A DNA stretch of 64,000 nt from Brevibacillus daliensis. GTDB lineage: Bacteria; Bacillota; Bacilli; Brevibacillales; Brevibacillaceae. The position numbers and the translations under genes were made by a program. The stretch spans positions 1 to 64,000 of the forward strand of contig NZ_JAJISB010000029.1 of the NCBI RefSeq assembly GCF_021245735.1, read 5' to 3'. The notes under the pieces are model-generated. The model ran no database searches. It was given only the letters and a program-made list of their open reading frames with translations, and was not told the DNA's origin. Below are positions 34,337 to 44,100 of this stretch, piece after piece (the stretch's first letter is position 1; every line of letters starts with the position of its first letter).

Positions 34337-34376
34337 TCGCTAATAGTCTATCTTAAAGAAGATAGATCAGTGGCGA
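34337..34376 (+). promoter_or_regulatory. Leader hairpin, candidate LoaP recognition element
   Basis: A two-storey stem: TCGCTA (34337-34342) with TGGCGA (34371-34376) via one G-T pair, an internal loop ATAG/TCAG, then an 8-bp perfect stem TCTATCTT / AAGATAGA closed by AAAG. There is no T-run, so it is not itself a terminator. It lies 44 bases before an intrinsic terminator in the leader of loaP. LoaP from Bacillus velezensis is known to act on a leader RNA hairpin, so this position fits; the identification is an inference. Confidence 0.55.
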
Positions 34377-34419
34377 AGCTATGCCTTGTATGATAAAAAC
34401 TGGATTTTGATTCAATACT

Positions 34420-34472
34420 AACAAAAAAAGGGCAAGGAATGGTTAATTAATTCCTTATCCTTTTTTTGTTTA
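34420..34472 (+). terminator. Leader terminator upstream of loaP
   Basis: AACAAAAAAAGG (34420-34431) pairs with CCTTTTTTTGTT (34459-34470), and AAGGAAT/ATTCCTT extends the stem inside with two imperfect pairs; the Ts follow into TTTAG. It lies between the presumed promoter and loaP, about 205 bases before its start, and would cut off the cluster unless read through. Confidence 0.8.
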
Positions 34473-34677
34473 GTAATAATTTTCAAACCGCTTAAAATAT
34501 CAATTTCAATGGAATCTATCTTACAAATCATAACTCGGGAATGACTAAACCCTTGAAAACTAAAGGCTAATGGGATGCTATATGAACGTCAAATAACATT
34601 TTAGAAAGTCAGTTAAGGTAATGATTGAATTTGAAAGCCGAACTGAATAATTAAATACCGTTCAAAGGAGCTATAGT

Positions 34678-35310
34678 ATGGGTTGGTATGCACTTTTTGT
34701 TGAAACTGGCAGTGAAGACATTGTTCAGAAATGCCTGAAGTTACAATTTTGCCAGAAAGATTTATATTCATGTGTTCCAAAACGGCTAATTCCTGAAAAA
34801 AAAGGAGGGGAATTTTACAATGTCGTTAAACCGTTATTCCCTGGTTATCTTCTAATTAATACGAAGATGACTCCATCCATGTATTATGAGCTTAAAAAAT
34901 TACCCAAGTACTATCGATTGCTCCGTAATTCGGCGTTTGTGCTAGACAAAATATATCGAAGGTCGCAGAGATTGATTGATCTACGTATAGAAGAAGAAGG
35001 AAACCAGATCTATAATTACGACGATTTTTTTAACGAAATAGATGAGGTAGAAATAAGACAGATCCTGCAACTCATTAATAATGAGAATATTATCGAGTAC
35101 TCGAACGTCATTGTGGAAAACTCTAAGGTATGTGTTCAATCGGGTCCGTTATATGGCTTGGAAGGGATGATCAAAAAAATTGACAAAAGGAAGAGGAGAG
35201 CTCGAATTGCTATCAATTTTTTTGGTGGAGAGAGATTAATTGAAGTAGGAGTTGAAATACTTGTGCCGGATAGCCAAGGTATGATGAAAGTTCATCAAAA
35301 CATAGACTGA
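34678..35310 (+). CDS. loaP: LoaP, NusG-family processive antiterminator
   Basis: A protein of 210 residues. The N-terminal NGN domain (residues 1 to about 115) starts WYALFVETGSED and contains KPLFPGYLLINTKM, the RNA-polymerase-binding face of NusG/RfaH proteins. A charged linker leads to a C-terminal KOW domain near 150-205 (VCVQSGPLYGLEGMIKKID, then RRARIAINFFGGERLIEV). Length and sequence style match LoaP, which in Bacillus lets polymerase read through terminators in polyketide operons. AAGGAG precedes ATG 34678. It is the first gene of the PKS-NRPS cluster and lies downstream of a hairpin-terminator leader, and another strong terminator lies inside the cluster at 41018. Confidence 0.88.
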   Translation: MGWYALFVETGSEDIVQKCLKLQFCQKDLYSCVPKRLIPEKKGGEFYNVVKPLFPGYLLINTKMTPSMYYELKKLPKYYRLLRNSAFVLDKIYRRSQRLIDLRIEEEGNQIYNYDDFFNEIDEVEIRQILQLINNENIIEYSNVIVENSKVCVQSGPLYGLEGMIKKIDKRKRRARIAINFFGGERLIEVGVEILVPDSQGMMKVHQNID

Positions 35311-35349
35311 TGAAAGGTTACATATACTGAAAAGAAGAGAGGTTATATT

Positions 35350-36498
35350 TTGTTAATCGAAAATCTTGAACTTACGAACGAACAAACGGAGAAACAAAAA
35401 GAATTTAAAGCTTTTGTCGATACTGACATTGTGCCCGTAGCAGGACACATTGACCAAGAGGAATGTATGCCTGATTCCGTCCTTCAAAAGATTATTGATA
35501 AAGGTTACTGGGGAGCAGCATTACCCGCTGAATACGGCGGAGCCAAAATGGATTATATTACTTATGGTTTGTGGAATGAAGAAATTGGTCGTGGCTGTGC
35601 AAGTTTACGGAATATTATTGGTGTTCAAGGCATGGTCTCTTCGTCCATTCTACGATGGGGGTCTCAAGAACAAAAGCAGTACTGGTTGCCAAAGATGAGT
35701 TCCGGGGAGCTCATGGCTTCTTTTGCTATTACGGAATCCCAAATTGGTAGTGACATAAAAAACCTTCAAACCAAAGCTCAACGAGTGGGTGCTGAGTATG
35801 TGATTTCAGGACAAAAAAAATGGATAACGTTCGGACAAAGAGCGGATGTCTTTTTGGTTTTTGCTCAATGCGAAGGTCAGGCCGTAGCCTTGTTATTAGA
35901 AAAAAATACACCCGGCCTAACCATTCGTCCGATATCTGGGTTATTAGGCTTCAGGGGCTCCTTGTTAGCTGAACTAAGTCTCGAAGAATGCAGAGTGCCG
36001 ATCGACAATTTGGTTGGTAAAGTCGGCTTTGGGTTAACACTTGTAGCCAATAACGGTTTGACTCATGGACGGTACAGTACAGCTTGGGGAGCCGTAGGCG
36101 TGGCTGAGGCTTGTTTGAATGCGAGCTTAGACTATGTTGGTGAAAGAAAACAATTTGACCATTATTTAAAAGAGCATGAATTGATTCAACAGATGATTGC
36201 CGATATGGTTACCAATACGATGGCTGCAAGGCATCTATGTTTTCGAGCAGGCCAGTTATGGGACAAAAATGATATAAATGCCACGTTTGCTACTTCGTTG
36301 GCCAAATATTTTTCTTCCGTTCATGCCTTTAAAGCGGCAAAGGACGCAGTTCAAATACACGGAGCTAATGGCTGCAGCAGCGAATACCCCGTTCAAAGAT
36401 ATATGAGAGATGCCAAGATTATGGAGATTGTAGAAGGAAGTACACAAATTCAACAGGTCTTAATTGCGCAGGATGCCTTTAATATCTTAAAAAAATGA
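35350..36498 (+). CDS. Acyl-CoA dehydrogenase (aminomalonyl/hydroxymalonyl-ACP pathway type)
   Basis: A flavoprotein of 382 residues with the full acyl-CoA dehydrogenase layout: N-terminal helical domain, FAITESQIGSDIKNLQTKA (FAD/substrate strand) near residue 125, WITFGQRADVF, LLGFRGSLLAELSLEECRVP and a C-terminal helical domain with the catalytic glutamate in KIMEIVEGSTQIQQV. Homologues in zwittermicin, colibactin and FK520-type clusters oxidise a carrier-bound hydroxy- or aminoacyl group toward a malonyl-type extender. Here the carrier protein, 3-hydroxyacyl-CoA dehydrogenase and acyltransferase for such a route are all in the cluster. The start is TTG 35350 behind GAGAGG. Role inferred from context. 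Confidence 0.85.
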   Translation: MLIENLELTNEQTEKQKEFKAFVDTDIVPVAGHIDQEECMPDSVLQKIIDKGYWGAALPAEYGGAKMDYITYGLWNEEIGRGCASLRNIIGVQGMVSSSILRWGSQEQKQYWLPKMSSGELMASFAITESQIGSDIKNLQTKAQRVGAEYVISGQKKWITFGQRADVFLVFAQCEGQAVALLLEKNTPGLTIRPISGLLGFRGSLLAELSLEECRVPIDNLVGKVGFGLTLVANNGLTHGRYSTAWGAVGVAEACLNASLDYVGERKQFDHYLKEHELIQQMIADMVTNTMAARHLCFRAGQLWDKNDINATFATSLAKYFSSVHAFKAAKDAVQIHGANGCSSEYPVQRYMRDAKIMEIVEGSTQIQQVLIAQDAFNILKK

Positions 36499-36533
36499 TT
36501 TGAAAAATATAAAAGAATAGGAGGGATTTAACT

Positions 36534-37745
36534 ATGGAGAATATTCATTACATTCTACTAGATAAACCAATATCAATAAAACACGTAGAGGAACTAGAAA
36601 AACGGATTTTTTTCATCTCAGCCAACATTAATCAATTTAAATTGATTAAAGGTGAAAGTACCATTAATGGTATAGAGGTCAGTCTATTGCCAGGAACCGA
36701 TCCTTTGGAAGTTGAAACTAAAATAATATCCGTGATCGACAATGAAATTGTGTTTCAAAAGGTTTTACCACCACGAGTAATTTGGAAATCAGATGAAAAC
36801 TACATGAATTATCAGGATGATCTTTTTGATAAGCTGCTTGAAATGGGAATGGTTTTTGAGATGGGCGAAGGTCAGGTATGTTTTGGAGAAAAGTTGATGT
36901 TTTTAATGGACACCTTAGATCGAATGATAAAAGAGATGACGATATCTAATTTTGGAGCAATCGAATATCGATATCCTACATTAATTTCCACCAAAGCCTT
37001 AGAGAAATGTGGCTATTTTAAATCGTTCCCACATTTCTTAATGTTTGTTACGAGATTACATAATGATATTGATATCTATCGTGATTTTCTAGAGGATTAT
37101 AAATCTAATAAAGGGATCGGTTCTTATTTACTCCCCTATTGCCAAAATGTCGACTATTGCTTACCTCCAACAATGTGTTACCACACCTATCATCAATTCC
37201 AAAATACCCAACATGCTGAAACACAAAATCGTGTCATAACATCTATCGGAAAATCGTTTCGCTACGAATCGAAGTATCATCGCACCCTAGAAAGACTATG
37301 GGACTTTTCTATTCGTGAAATTGTCTTTATGGGATCAAGAGATTTCGTTTTGGATAGTCGTCAAAAATTTATGGAAGCATCGTTTTCTCTTTTTCAAAAA
37401 TTGGGATTGGAGGGGCACTGCGAAGTAGCTAGTGATCCTTTTTTTTGCAGTGAAGACACGGCAGCGAAAATATTTAATCAAAGAATGCAGGAACTCAAAT
37501 ACGAGCTCCGGTTAAAGGTTGCAAGCGATCGAACCATTGCAGCAGCTTCCTTTAATTTTCACGATCACTTCTTTGGTGAACAATTTAATATAAGACGTGG
37601 TGAAACAGAATGGATGACAACTGGATGTGTAGGTTTTGGTATTGAAAGGTTGGCATATGCATTTATTAGCCAACACGGTTTGGATGAAAAACAATGGTCA
37701 AGGATTTTATCTGAAGGATGTCCAGAAACCATTCTCGCTGACTAA
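36534..37745 (+). CDS. Amino acid:carrier protein ligase, seryl-tRNA-synthetase-like
   Basis: A protein of 403 residues with a class II aminoacyl-tRNA synthetase core of the atypical (archaeal-type) SerRS kind. Motif 2 is in GKSFRYESKYH..RLWDFSIREIVFMG, motif 3 in GFGIERLAYAF. The three zinc ligands of this group are visible as Cys215 (LPPTMCYH), Glu262 (REIVF) and Cys365 (TTGCVGFG). No tRNA-binding coiled-coil arm is present; instead there are about 100 unrelated N-terminal residues. Proteins of this build, described from Bradyrhizobium and others, adenylate a small amino acid and attach it to the phosphopantetheine of a carrier protein. Here the likely acceptor is the stand-alone ACP at 48674. 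Amino acid not predictable with confidence (serine or glycine plausible). Confidence 0.8.
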   Translation: MENIHYILLDKPISIKHVEELEKRIFFISANINQFKLIKGESTINGIEVSLLPGTDPLEVETKIISVIDNEIVFQKVLPPRVIWKSDENYMNYQDDLFDKLLEMGMVFEMGEGQVCFGEKLMFLMDTLDRMIKEMTISNFGAIEYRYPTLISTKALEKCGYFKSFPHFLMFVTRLHNDIDIYRDFLEDYKSNKGIGSYLLPYCQNVDYCLPPTMCYHTYHQFQNTQHAETQNRVITSIGKSFRYESKYHRTLERLWDFSIREIVFMGSRDFVLDSRQKFMEASFSLFQKLGLEGHCEVASDPFFCSEDTAAKIFNQRMQELKYELRLKVASDRTIAAASFNFHDHFFGEQFNIRRGETEWMTTGCVGFGIERLAYAFISQHGLDEKQWSRILSEGCPETILAD

Positions 37746-37880
37746 ATCTAACCTACCCGAGAGAATACAAGGAGCATGAGCTGCGGCTTCGTGACGGGCG
37801 TCTGGAGCGTTCGATTGCTTGTCCAGTGAAGGGGCGGCTTCTCAAATCTTGTTTATAAATCTAAAAATATGGGGGTATAA
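37746..37880. other. Short gap with foreign-looking sequence
   Basis: Between the ligase and the ABC genes lies a GC-richer patch (37760-37850) whose frame EYKEHELRLRDGRLERSIACPVKGRLL looks like a piece of another gene. I do not recognise it. No terminator is visible here. Confidence 0.3.
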
Positions 37881-37976
37881 ATGGAACAACAGCGTTTATT
37901 TCAAATCTTAGAACTCAATGGCACATTACAGAATGACAATATGGTAATAAACGAAAAATTGGCTATGGAGATGTAA
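37881..37976 (+). CDS. Short peptide frame before the ABC genes
   Basis: ATG 37881 follows ATGGGGGTATAA, a fair ribosome site, and encodes 31 residues (MEQQRLFQILELNG then TLQNDNMVINEKLAMEM). Its last codons contain the GGAG used by the ABC ATPase start four bases later, so it could be a leader peptide coupling translation, or the remnant N-terminus of a lost gene. No known family. Confidence 0.35.
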   Translation: MEQQRLFQILELNGTLQNDNMVINEKLAMEM

Positions 37977-37979
37977 GAA

Positions 37980-38684
37980 GTGAAAAAACTAATCGAATTC
38001 ACAAACGTAACGAAAGAATACAAAGTAGGAGAAGTGACGATCAAGGCCCTTGCTGGTGTTGATTTTTCCATATCAGAGGGAGAATTCGTCGTTGTCTTGG
38101 GTGCTAGTGGTGCCGGTAAAAGTACAATTCTGAATATCCTTGGCGGTATGGATACGGCTACTACAGGCCAAGTGTCTGTTGGTGATCAAGAAATCACAAG
38201 GTTCAACGAAAAAAAATTAACCGAATATCGCGGTGAGAAGGTTGGCTTTGTATTTCAATTCTATAACTTAATTCCGAATTTAAACGCGTTAGAGAATGTT
38301 GAATTTGCCACGGAAGTATGTAAAAACCATCTGGATGCTAAAGATATTTTATATAAGGTTGGATTAAAGGACCGTATCAGGAACTTCCCTTCCCAACTCT
38401 CTGGAGGAGAACAACAACGCGTTGCGATCGCGAGAGCTGTTGCCAAAAATCCGTTGCTTTTACTCTGTGATGAACCAACTGGAGCTTTGGATTATGTTAC
38501 AGGGAAGTCCGTCTTAAAGCTTCTTCAAGACTTGAACAAGGAAACGAAGAAGTGTGTTGTTTTGGTCACACATAACTCCGCGATTGCTCCTATGGCGGAT
38601 AAAATTATTAAGGTGAAAAGTGGAAGGATCGAAAGCGTTACGATGAATCATAACAAACAGAGTGTTGAACGGATCGAGTGGTAA
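37980..38684 (+). CDS. ABC transporter ATPase (MacB/LolD type)
   Basis: An ATP-binding protein of 234 residues starting at GTG 37980. Walker [10 protein letters not shown] is near residues 39-47, the Q-loop [21 protein letters not shown] near 88, signature [14 protein letters not shown] near 140, Walker [13 protein letters not shown] near 160, and VLVTHNSAI near 194. This is the MacB/LolD/FtsE subclass that pairs with FtsX-like permeases. It overlaps the permease start by one base (TAATG), so the two are coupled. Within an antibiotic-type cluster it is most likely for export or self-protection. Confidence 0.92.
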   Translation: MKKLIEFTNVTKEYKVGEVTIKALAGVDFSISEGEFVVVLGASGAGKSTILNILGGMDTATTGQVSVGDQEITRFNEKKLTEYRGEKVGFVFQFYNLIPNLNALENVEFATEVCKNHLDAKDILYKVGLKDRIRNFPSQLSGGEQQRVAIARAVAKNPLLLLCDEPTGALDYVTGKSVLKLLQDLNKETKKCVVLVTHNSAIAPMADKIIKVKSGRIESVTMNHNKQSVERIEW

Positions 38685-41011
38685 TGATGAAGTTATTATT
38701 AAAATTGTTAAGGGATATAAAACTATCGATCGGGCAATTTATCGCCTTTGTGTTGGTTATCACAGTGGGCGCTTTTTTCTATGCGGGGCTGGTCACGTTA
38801 AGCGATAATCTTAGCGCTTATACGAAGGCTTACTATAAAGAGCATAATTTAAGCGACTTGAATGTCTATTACAGCCAAATTTCCAAGCAGGACGTGGCGG
38901 GGTTAAGTGAAATCCAAGGTATAAAGAAAATCGAAGGACGGTACACCTTGGATGCGACGCAAGCTTTTGAAGATACGAAAGCTACCTTAAAGATTCATTC
39001 GATCCCTGTAAACAACGAAATCAATACGTCTAAACTGATTGAGGGCAAGATTCCGTTACAAAAGGATGAAATCTTGCTAGATTCCCATTATGCCAAGGAG
39101 CATCAGTACCAGGTCGGTGATCAAATTCAGATAAGTGTGAATGACAAGAATATGACGTTCACCATTAGCGGCTTGGGCGAGAATGTGGAATATGCCAAAA
39201 AGAACGCAATCCAAGACCATAAATCCTTCGGCATAGCGTATATAACTGAAGTGGCCATCCCTCAAATTGCAGGCGGCTTTTACTATAATGAAATCTTGAT
39301 CGACGCCGAGGAAGGTTACGATATTAACCAATTAGGCCAATCAATAGAAGCACAATCTAAAGAATTCTCCTATGTAAGCCAAATTAGTAAAGAGCGGATG
39401 TTCAGTTATTCTCAACTACAACAAACGATCCATAACAATAACTTGATGAGCAAGGTTATCCCATTGGTTCTCTTTATAATCGAAGCGATAATTCTATTCC
39501 TTACCATGTCGCGGATCATTGATTCTCAACGAAATCAAGTAGGTATCATGAAGGCGTTGGGTATAAAAAACAGAAACATCATGCTTCATTATATGGGATA
39601 TCCTGTGCTGGTAGGGATCACAGGCTCCATTTTAGGTTGTCTCCTTGCCACTAATGTATTTATTCCAATGATAAGAGCGTCGAATGCGAAAGCCTACGCG
39701 CTACCTGACATTATGTTCTCCCTATCCTTAACTTCTGTGATTCCACCTATCCTTTTCTCGAGTGCGTTTGGAATCCTGTCCTGCTACTTAAGTGGCAGAG
39801 CCATCCTACAAGAACGTGCAGCTCAGGCGATGCGTCCTAAACCGCCTAAGAAGATGCAGAAGCTGCTCATCGAAAGAATTCCGGGCCTCTGGAGTCATAT
39901 TTCCTACAACTACAAAATCATTTTGAGAAATATATTTTTAAATAAATCAAAAGCGATAGCAAGCTCCGTTGGTGTTGTAGTGAGCACGGTTTTATTGATT
40001 ACTGCTTTTGGTACGATGACATCTTTACAAAAAGTAGCTGACCAGATTGAAGAGGTGAATACCTATGATTTAAGAGTCGATTATAAGAAAGGAACAGCTC
40101 CGGATACGTTACAACTACCTAACGGCATTAAAAGTAGTTATGATTTATCCACCTTTCCCGTGGAATTCATAAAAGGTAATGATAACAAAAATGTAACCTT
40201 AGTTGTTACGGAAAAAGAAAACAATCTCATTCATTTCTTCGATGAAAATGCTAATCGGGTTGCATTGGAAGACGGTGGTGTGCTTGTACCCAAATCATAT
40301 GCCGACAACTATCAGATTGCAGAAGGGGATATCATCCAAATCAAGTTCACCGGACCAGAGTTTGCTAATAAAACGATCGATATGAAGGTTTTACAAATAT
40401 CCAACCAGTATTCGAACCCATCGTTTTATAGCACGCCAGCGTATCTCGAGAGTTTGGGCATCAAGTACAATCCAACCTCGCTTTTAGTGGAAGCTAGCAG
40501 CGCTACAGAACTTACAAGTGTTCGCAGTTTCTTCGAACAAGATCAACAGGTAGAAACAATCGCAGATAAGGATGATTTAAAGGCATCGGCTCAATATATT
40601 TTGAAGCAAAATAGTTTTATCTTTATCATGTTTATCATTTGTGCCGTCGTTCTTTCCTTTGGCGCCATCTATACGATATCTTCCATAAACATTTATGAAA
40701 GGAATCGTGAGCTGGCCACACTAAAGGTATTAGGCTATCCCAAGCATAAAATAAACCGGCTTATCTTCTTTGAGAACATCATACTCACCACTTTTGCGGT
40801 TCTTGTAGCATTACCGATTAGTGGTTATATGTATACCCTAGTAGTTAAGTCACTGTCGAGCGCCCATCAGCAAATTCCGAATCAATTAAGTCTGTTTGTC
40901 ATGGTAATAGCTGTCATTCTTGCATTCGTGCTCACCATTCTCTCGAGCTTACTGCTTCGGAGAAAAGTGTCACGAATCAATATGATTGAATCCTTGAAAA
41001 GTGTAGAGTAG
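38684..41011 (+). CDS. FtsX-like ABC permease
   Basis: A permease of 775 residues from ATG 38684, which overlaps the ATPase stop. One helix near the N-terminus is followed by a large extracellular MacB-like domain (about 45-255), then three helices near 260-370; a second half repeats the pattern with an extracellular region around 460-620 and three final helices. Two FtsX domains are recognisable by RNQVGIMKALGIKNRNIMLHYMG and RNRELATLKVLGYPKHKINRLIFF. Such mechanotransmission-type transporters handle peptides or lipids at the outer face of the membrane and often confer resistance to peptide antibiotics. A strong terminator follows. Confidence 0.9.
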   Translation: MMKLLLKLLRDIKLSIGQFIAFVLVITVGAFFYAGLVTLSDNLSAYTKAYYKEHNLSDLNVYYSQISKQDVAGLSEIQGIKKIEGRYTLDATQAFEDTKATLKIHSIPVNNEINTSKLIEGKIPLQKDEILLDSHYAKEHQYQVGDQIQISVNDKNMTFTISGLGENVEYAKKNAIQDHKSFGIAYITEVAIPQIAGGFYYNEILIDAEEGYDINQLGQSIEAQSKEFSYVSQISKERMFSYSQLQQTIHNNNLMSKVIPLVLFIIEAIILFLTMSRIIDSQRNQVGIMKALGIKNRNIMLHYMGYPVLVGITGSILGCLLATNVFIPMIRASNAKAYALPDIMFSLSLTSVIPPILFSSAFGILSCYLSGRAILQERAAQAMRPKPPKKMQKLLIERIPGLWSHISYNYKIILRNIFLNKSKAIASSVGVVVSTVLLITAFGTMTSLQKVADQIEEVNTYDLRVDYKKGTAPDTLQLPNGIKSSYDLSTFPVEFIKGNDNKNVTLVVTEKENNLIHFFDENANRVALEDGGVLVPKSYADNYQIAEGDIIQIKFTGPEFANKTIDMKVLQISNQYSNPSFYSTPAYLESLGIKYNPTSLLVEASSATELTSVRSFFEQDQQVETIADKDDLKASAQYILKQNSFIFIMFIICAVVLSFGAIYTISSINIYERNRELATLKVLGYPKHKINRLIFFENIILTTFAVLVALPISGYMYTLVVKSLSSAHQQIPNQLSLFVMVIAVILAFVLTILSSLLLRRKVSRINMIESLKSVE

Positions 41012-41017
41012 CGGAGA

Positions 41018-41057
41018 AACAGCCTTACGTTCTTTTGGAACTCAAGGCTGTTTTTTA
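41018..41057 (+). terminator. Intrinsic terminator inside the cluster
   Basis: Stem AACAGCCTT (41018-41026) / AAGGCTGTT (41044-41052) followed by six Ts. It lies between the ABC permease and the first PKS gene, all in the same orientation, and no promoter is obvious in the 65 bases that remain. Expression of the megasynthases would therefore need read-through, which is what LoaP provides in other clusters. Confidence 0.85.
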
Positions 41058-41122
41058 TATGTATCAAGAAATGAGTAATCGCTGAAAAGGAAAGAAAGGA
41101 ACCTTTAAGGAGATGAGACAAA

Positions 41123-44100
41123 ATGAGTTCAGAGAAAACGTTTACAAAACCTGAGATTATCGCGTTTTTAGCAGAATTAGTAGAAGAAATTTTGGATGAA
41201 AAAGTTGTGAATTATAATGAGCCATTTATCAGTTTAGGATTGGTATCGGTTGATATACCACTATTTACGAAAAAAGTATCGAACCAATTTGGAGTTGATA
41301 TCGAAGTAGCATCGATATTTGAACATTCCAACATCAACCTGTATGCGGACTTTTTATTTAACACATTAAACAAAGTAGAAGAATATGCAGAAAATGATGA
41401 GGATACGGGTAGAGACAAAGGAGAAAATAATTCTCAGGAAGATGTAGCGATTGTAGGGATTAGCTGTCGCTTTCCAGGGGGAGCCAATAGTCCTGAGGAA
41501 TATTGGGATGTTTTAATTAATGGGATTAACGGGATTTGTGATATGCCTGAGGACCGATGGGATGTAGATAACTATTTCAGTGCTGACAAAGAAGAGCCTG
41601 GAAAAATGTATTCTAGAAAAGGCGGATTTTTGAACGTACCCATTGATCGTTTTGACCAGAAGTTTTTTAATATATCGCCCAAAGAAGCCAAGTCATTGGA
41701 TCCACAACAACGATTGCTGCTTGAGTTGACATGGGAGGCTTTTGAAAATGGAGGCATCAATATTGCGCAGCATTATGGAAGCAACACTGGTGTATATATT
41801 GGTATAGCAGGAGAAGAATATTCGTTTGCCCACTATAAATCAGGAGATTTAAGTAAGATAGATGCCTATTCGCTTACAGGGACAACGTTTAGTACGGCTT
41901 GTGGCAGAATATCTTATACGTTTGGATTTGAAGGGCCATCCTTTTGTGTGGATACGGCATGCTCTTCCTCCCTTACGGCACTTCATTTGGCCTGCAGAGC
42001 CATTAAATCTGGTGAGGTAGATACCGCAGTCGTGGGTGCCGTGAATTTGATGGTTTCACCAGCAGTTCATGTATGCTTCTCAAAGCTAGAAGCCATATCC
42101 ACTGACGGGCAAAGCAAAAGCTTTGATGCTGCTGCAAACGGATATGGACGAGGTGAAGGTGGCGGGGTACTGATCTTAAAACGCCTTCGCGACGCAATAA
42201 AGAATAACGATAATATACTTGGTATCATAAGAGGTACTGCGATCAATCAAGATGGCAAGAGCAACGGATTAACGGCACCTAATGGTTTAGCTCAAGAGAA
42301 AGTAATTACTAAAGCGCTAAAAGATGCTAGATTGGATTATTCCGATATTGATTATATGGAAATGCACGGAACCGGTACAAAGCTGGGTGATCCTATTGAG
42401 GTAAAGGCTGTTGTTAACACTTATGGCAAAGACAGAGCTATGGACCATCCTCTTCAGATTGGTTCTGTTAAATCAAATATTGGGCATTTAGAAGCGGCAG
42501 CAGGAGTGGCTAGTATTATAAAGGTGCTATTAGCGTTCAAAAACGAGGTAATACCTGCGAATTTGAACTTTAATGAGCCTAACCCTTTTATCCCTTGGGA
42601 GAAATCACCGATATCCGTTATTGCAGAAAATAGGGCTTGGAAAAGCGATGGTAGATTAAGAAGAGTGGGCGTAAACGGATTTGGCTTTGGTGGCTCCAAT
42701 GCCCACATTATCTTAGAAGAGCCGCCAAAGAAAGAAACACCACCTACAAAAGATACGGATCCCATCTCTATCGTAAAAATATCAGCCAAAAGTGATAAGT
42801 CACTATATGAAAATATTAAAAGCAATCTTGAATACTTGAAGAAAAATCCTCAGATCCCTATTAAAGATTATGCTTATACCAATAACAAGGCCAAGGTTGA
42901 TTTTACTTACAGGTTTACTGCTTCTGGTAAAAACCGAGAGGAATTAATGAACAGGCTGCAAGCCTATTTGGATACGAACAACAAAGTTGGAATTTCAACG
43001 AGGCATAATGAAAAGATCGATTTGCATCAGGAAACAAAGCTGGTGTTCCTGTTTACAGGACAAGGATCTCAGTACTTAGGCATGGGGAAAGAACTGTACG
43101 ATCACAATCCTTCGTTTAAATTAGCTTTTGACGAATGTGATCAATTGTTTGAGCCTTATGTAAATAAATCGTTAGTCGACATGATCTATAGCGATAAATA
43201 TTCCAGCAAAGACATTGGAAGAACCCTCTATGCACAGCCTTTGATATTTTCAATTGAGTATGCATTACTAAAGTTCTGGGAAAGCGTGGGGGTTACTCCG
43301 GAAACCGTCCTGGGCCATAGTATAGGTGAATATACGGCAGCAGTCGCAGCAGGCATATTGAGTCTTGACGATGCTGTGAAACTGGTTGCGCTTCGAGGTC
43401 GATTAATGGATTCAGCTCCGGGCAAAGGTGCGATGTCTGCTATTTATACGAATAAAGCTACGATTGAAGCTTTACTAAAGGGCTATGAGGATAAGCTATC
43501 TATTGCCCTGCATAATGCGGAAGAAAGTATCGTCATATCCGGAGAGCTGGATGCTGTTGAGGAAGTTTCTAAAGAAGCGGAAAACAGAAAAATAAAAGTA
43601 AATAGATTGCATGTATCTCATGCATTCCATTCCCATCTTATGATTCCGATATTGGAACCATTTAGAGAAGTTGCGAAGAATGAGGTGGAATTTAAATATA
43701 GCAAGCTGCCTTATATATCGGCTACCCTCGGCAGAGCTGTGGAAAAAGAAGAATTATTAGACGCTGACTATTGGACGAATCATATCAAAGATAAAGTTGA
43801 TTTTTATCATGCATTATCTCAATTAAAGGATGTACACAATACCATATTCCTCGAAATTGGAGCAAACAATACATTATGCTCACTTGGGAAGCTCATCCTT
43901 AATGAAGAGAAGATGTTGGTAAACTCACTGGATATGAAGAAAAATGCATGGGAGCAAATCACGCATTGCCTGGGAGAATTGTATTGCCGTGGCGTAACCA
44001 TTCATTGGGAAGGGCTCGAGACAAGCTTTGATCGTGACTACAATCGTGTAGCATTGCCTGCGTATGTGTTTGATAGAGAATCTTATTGGATGCAGCCAGT

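Noticed and set aside
35350-36498. Acyl-CoA dehydrogenase as a fatty-acid beta-oxidation gene
   Set aside because: It lies within the cluster operon next to the ligase, and the cluster also encodes the matching ACP and 3-hydroxyacyl-CoA dehydrogenase of an extender-unit pathway.
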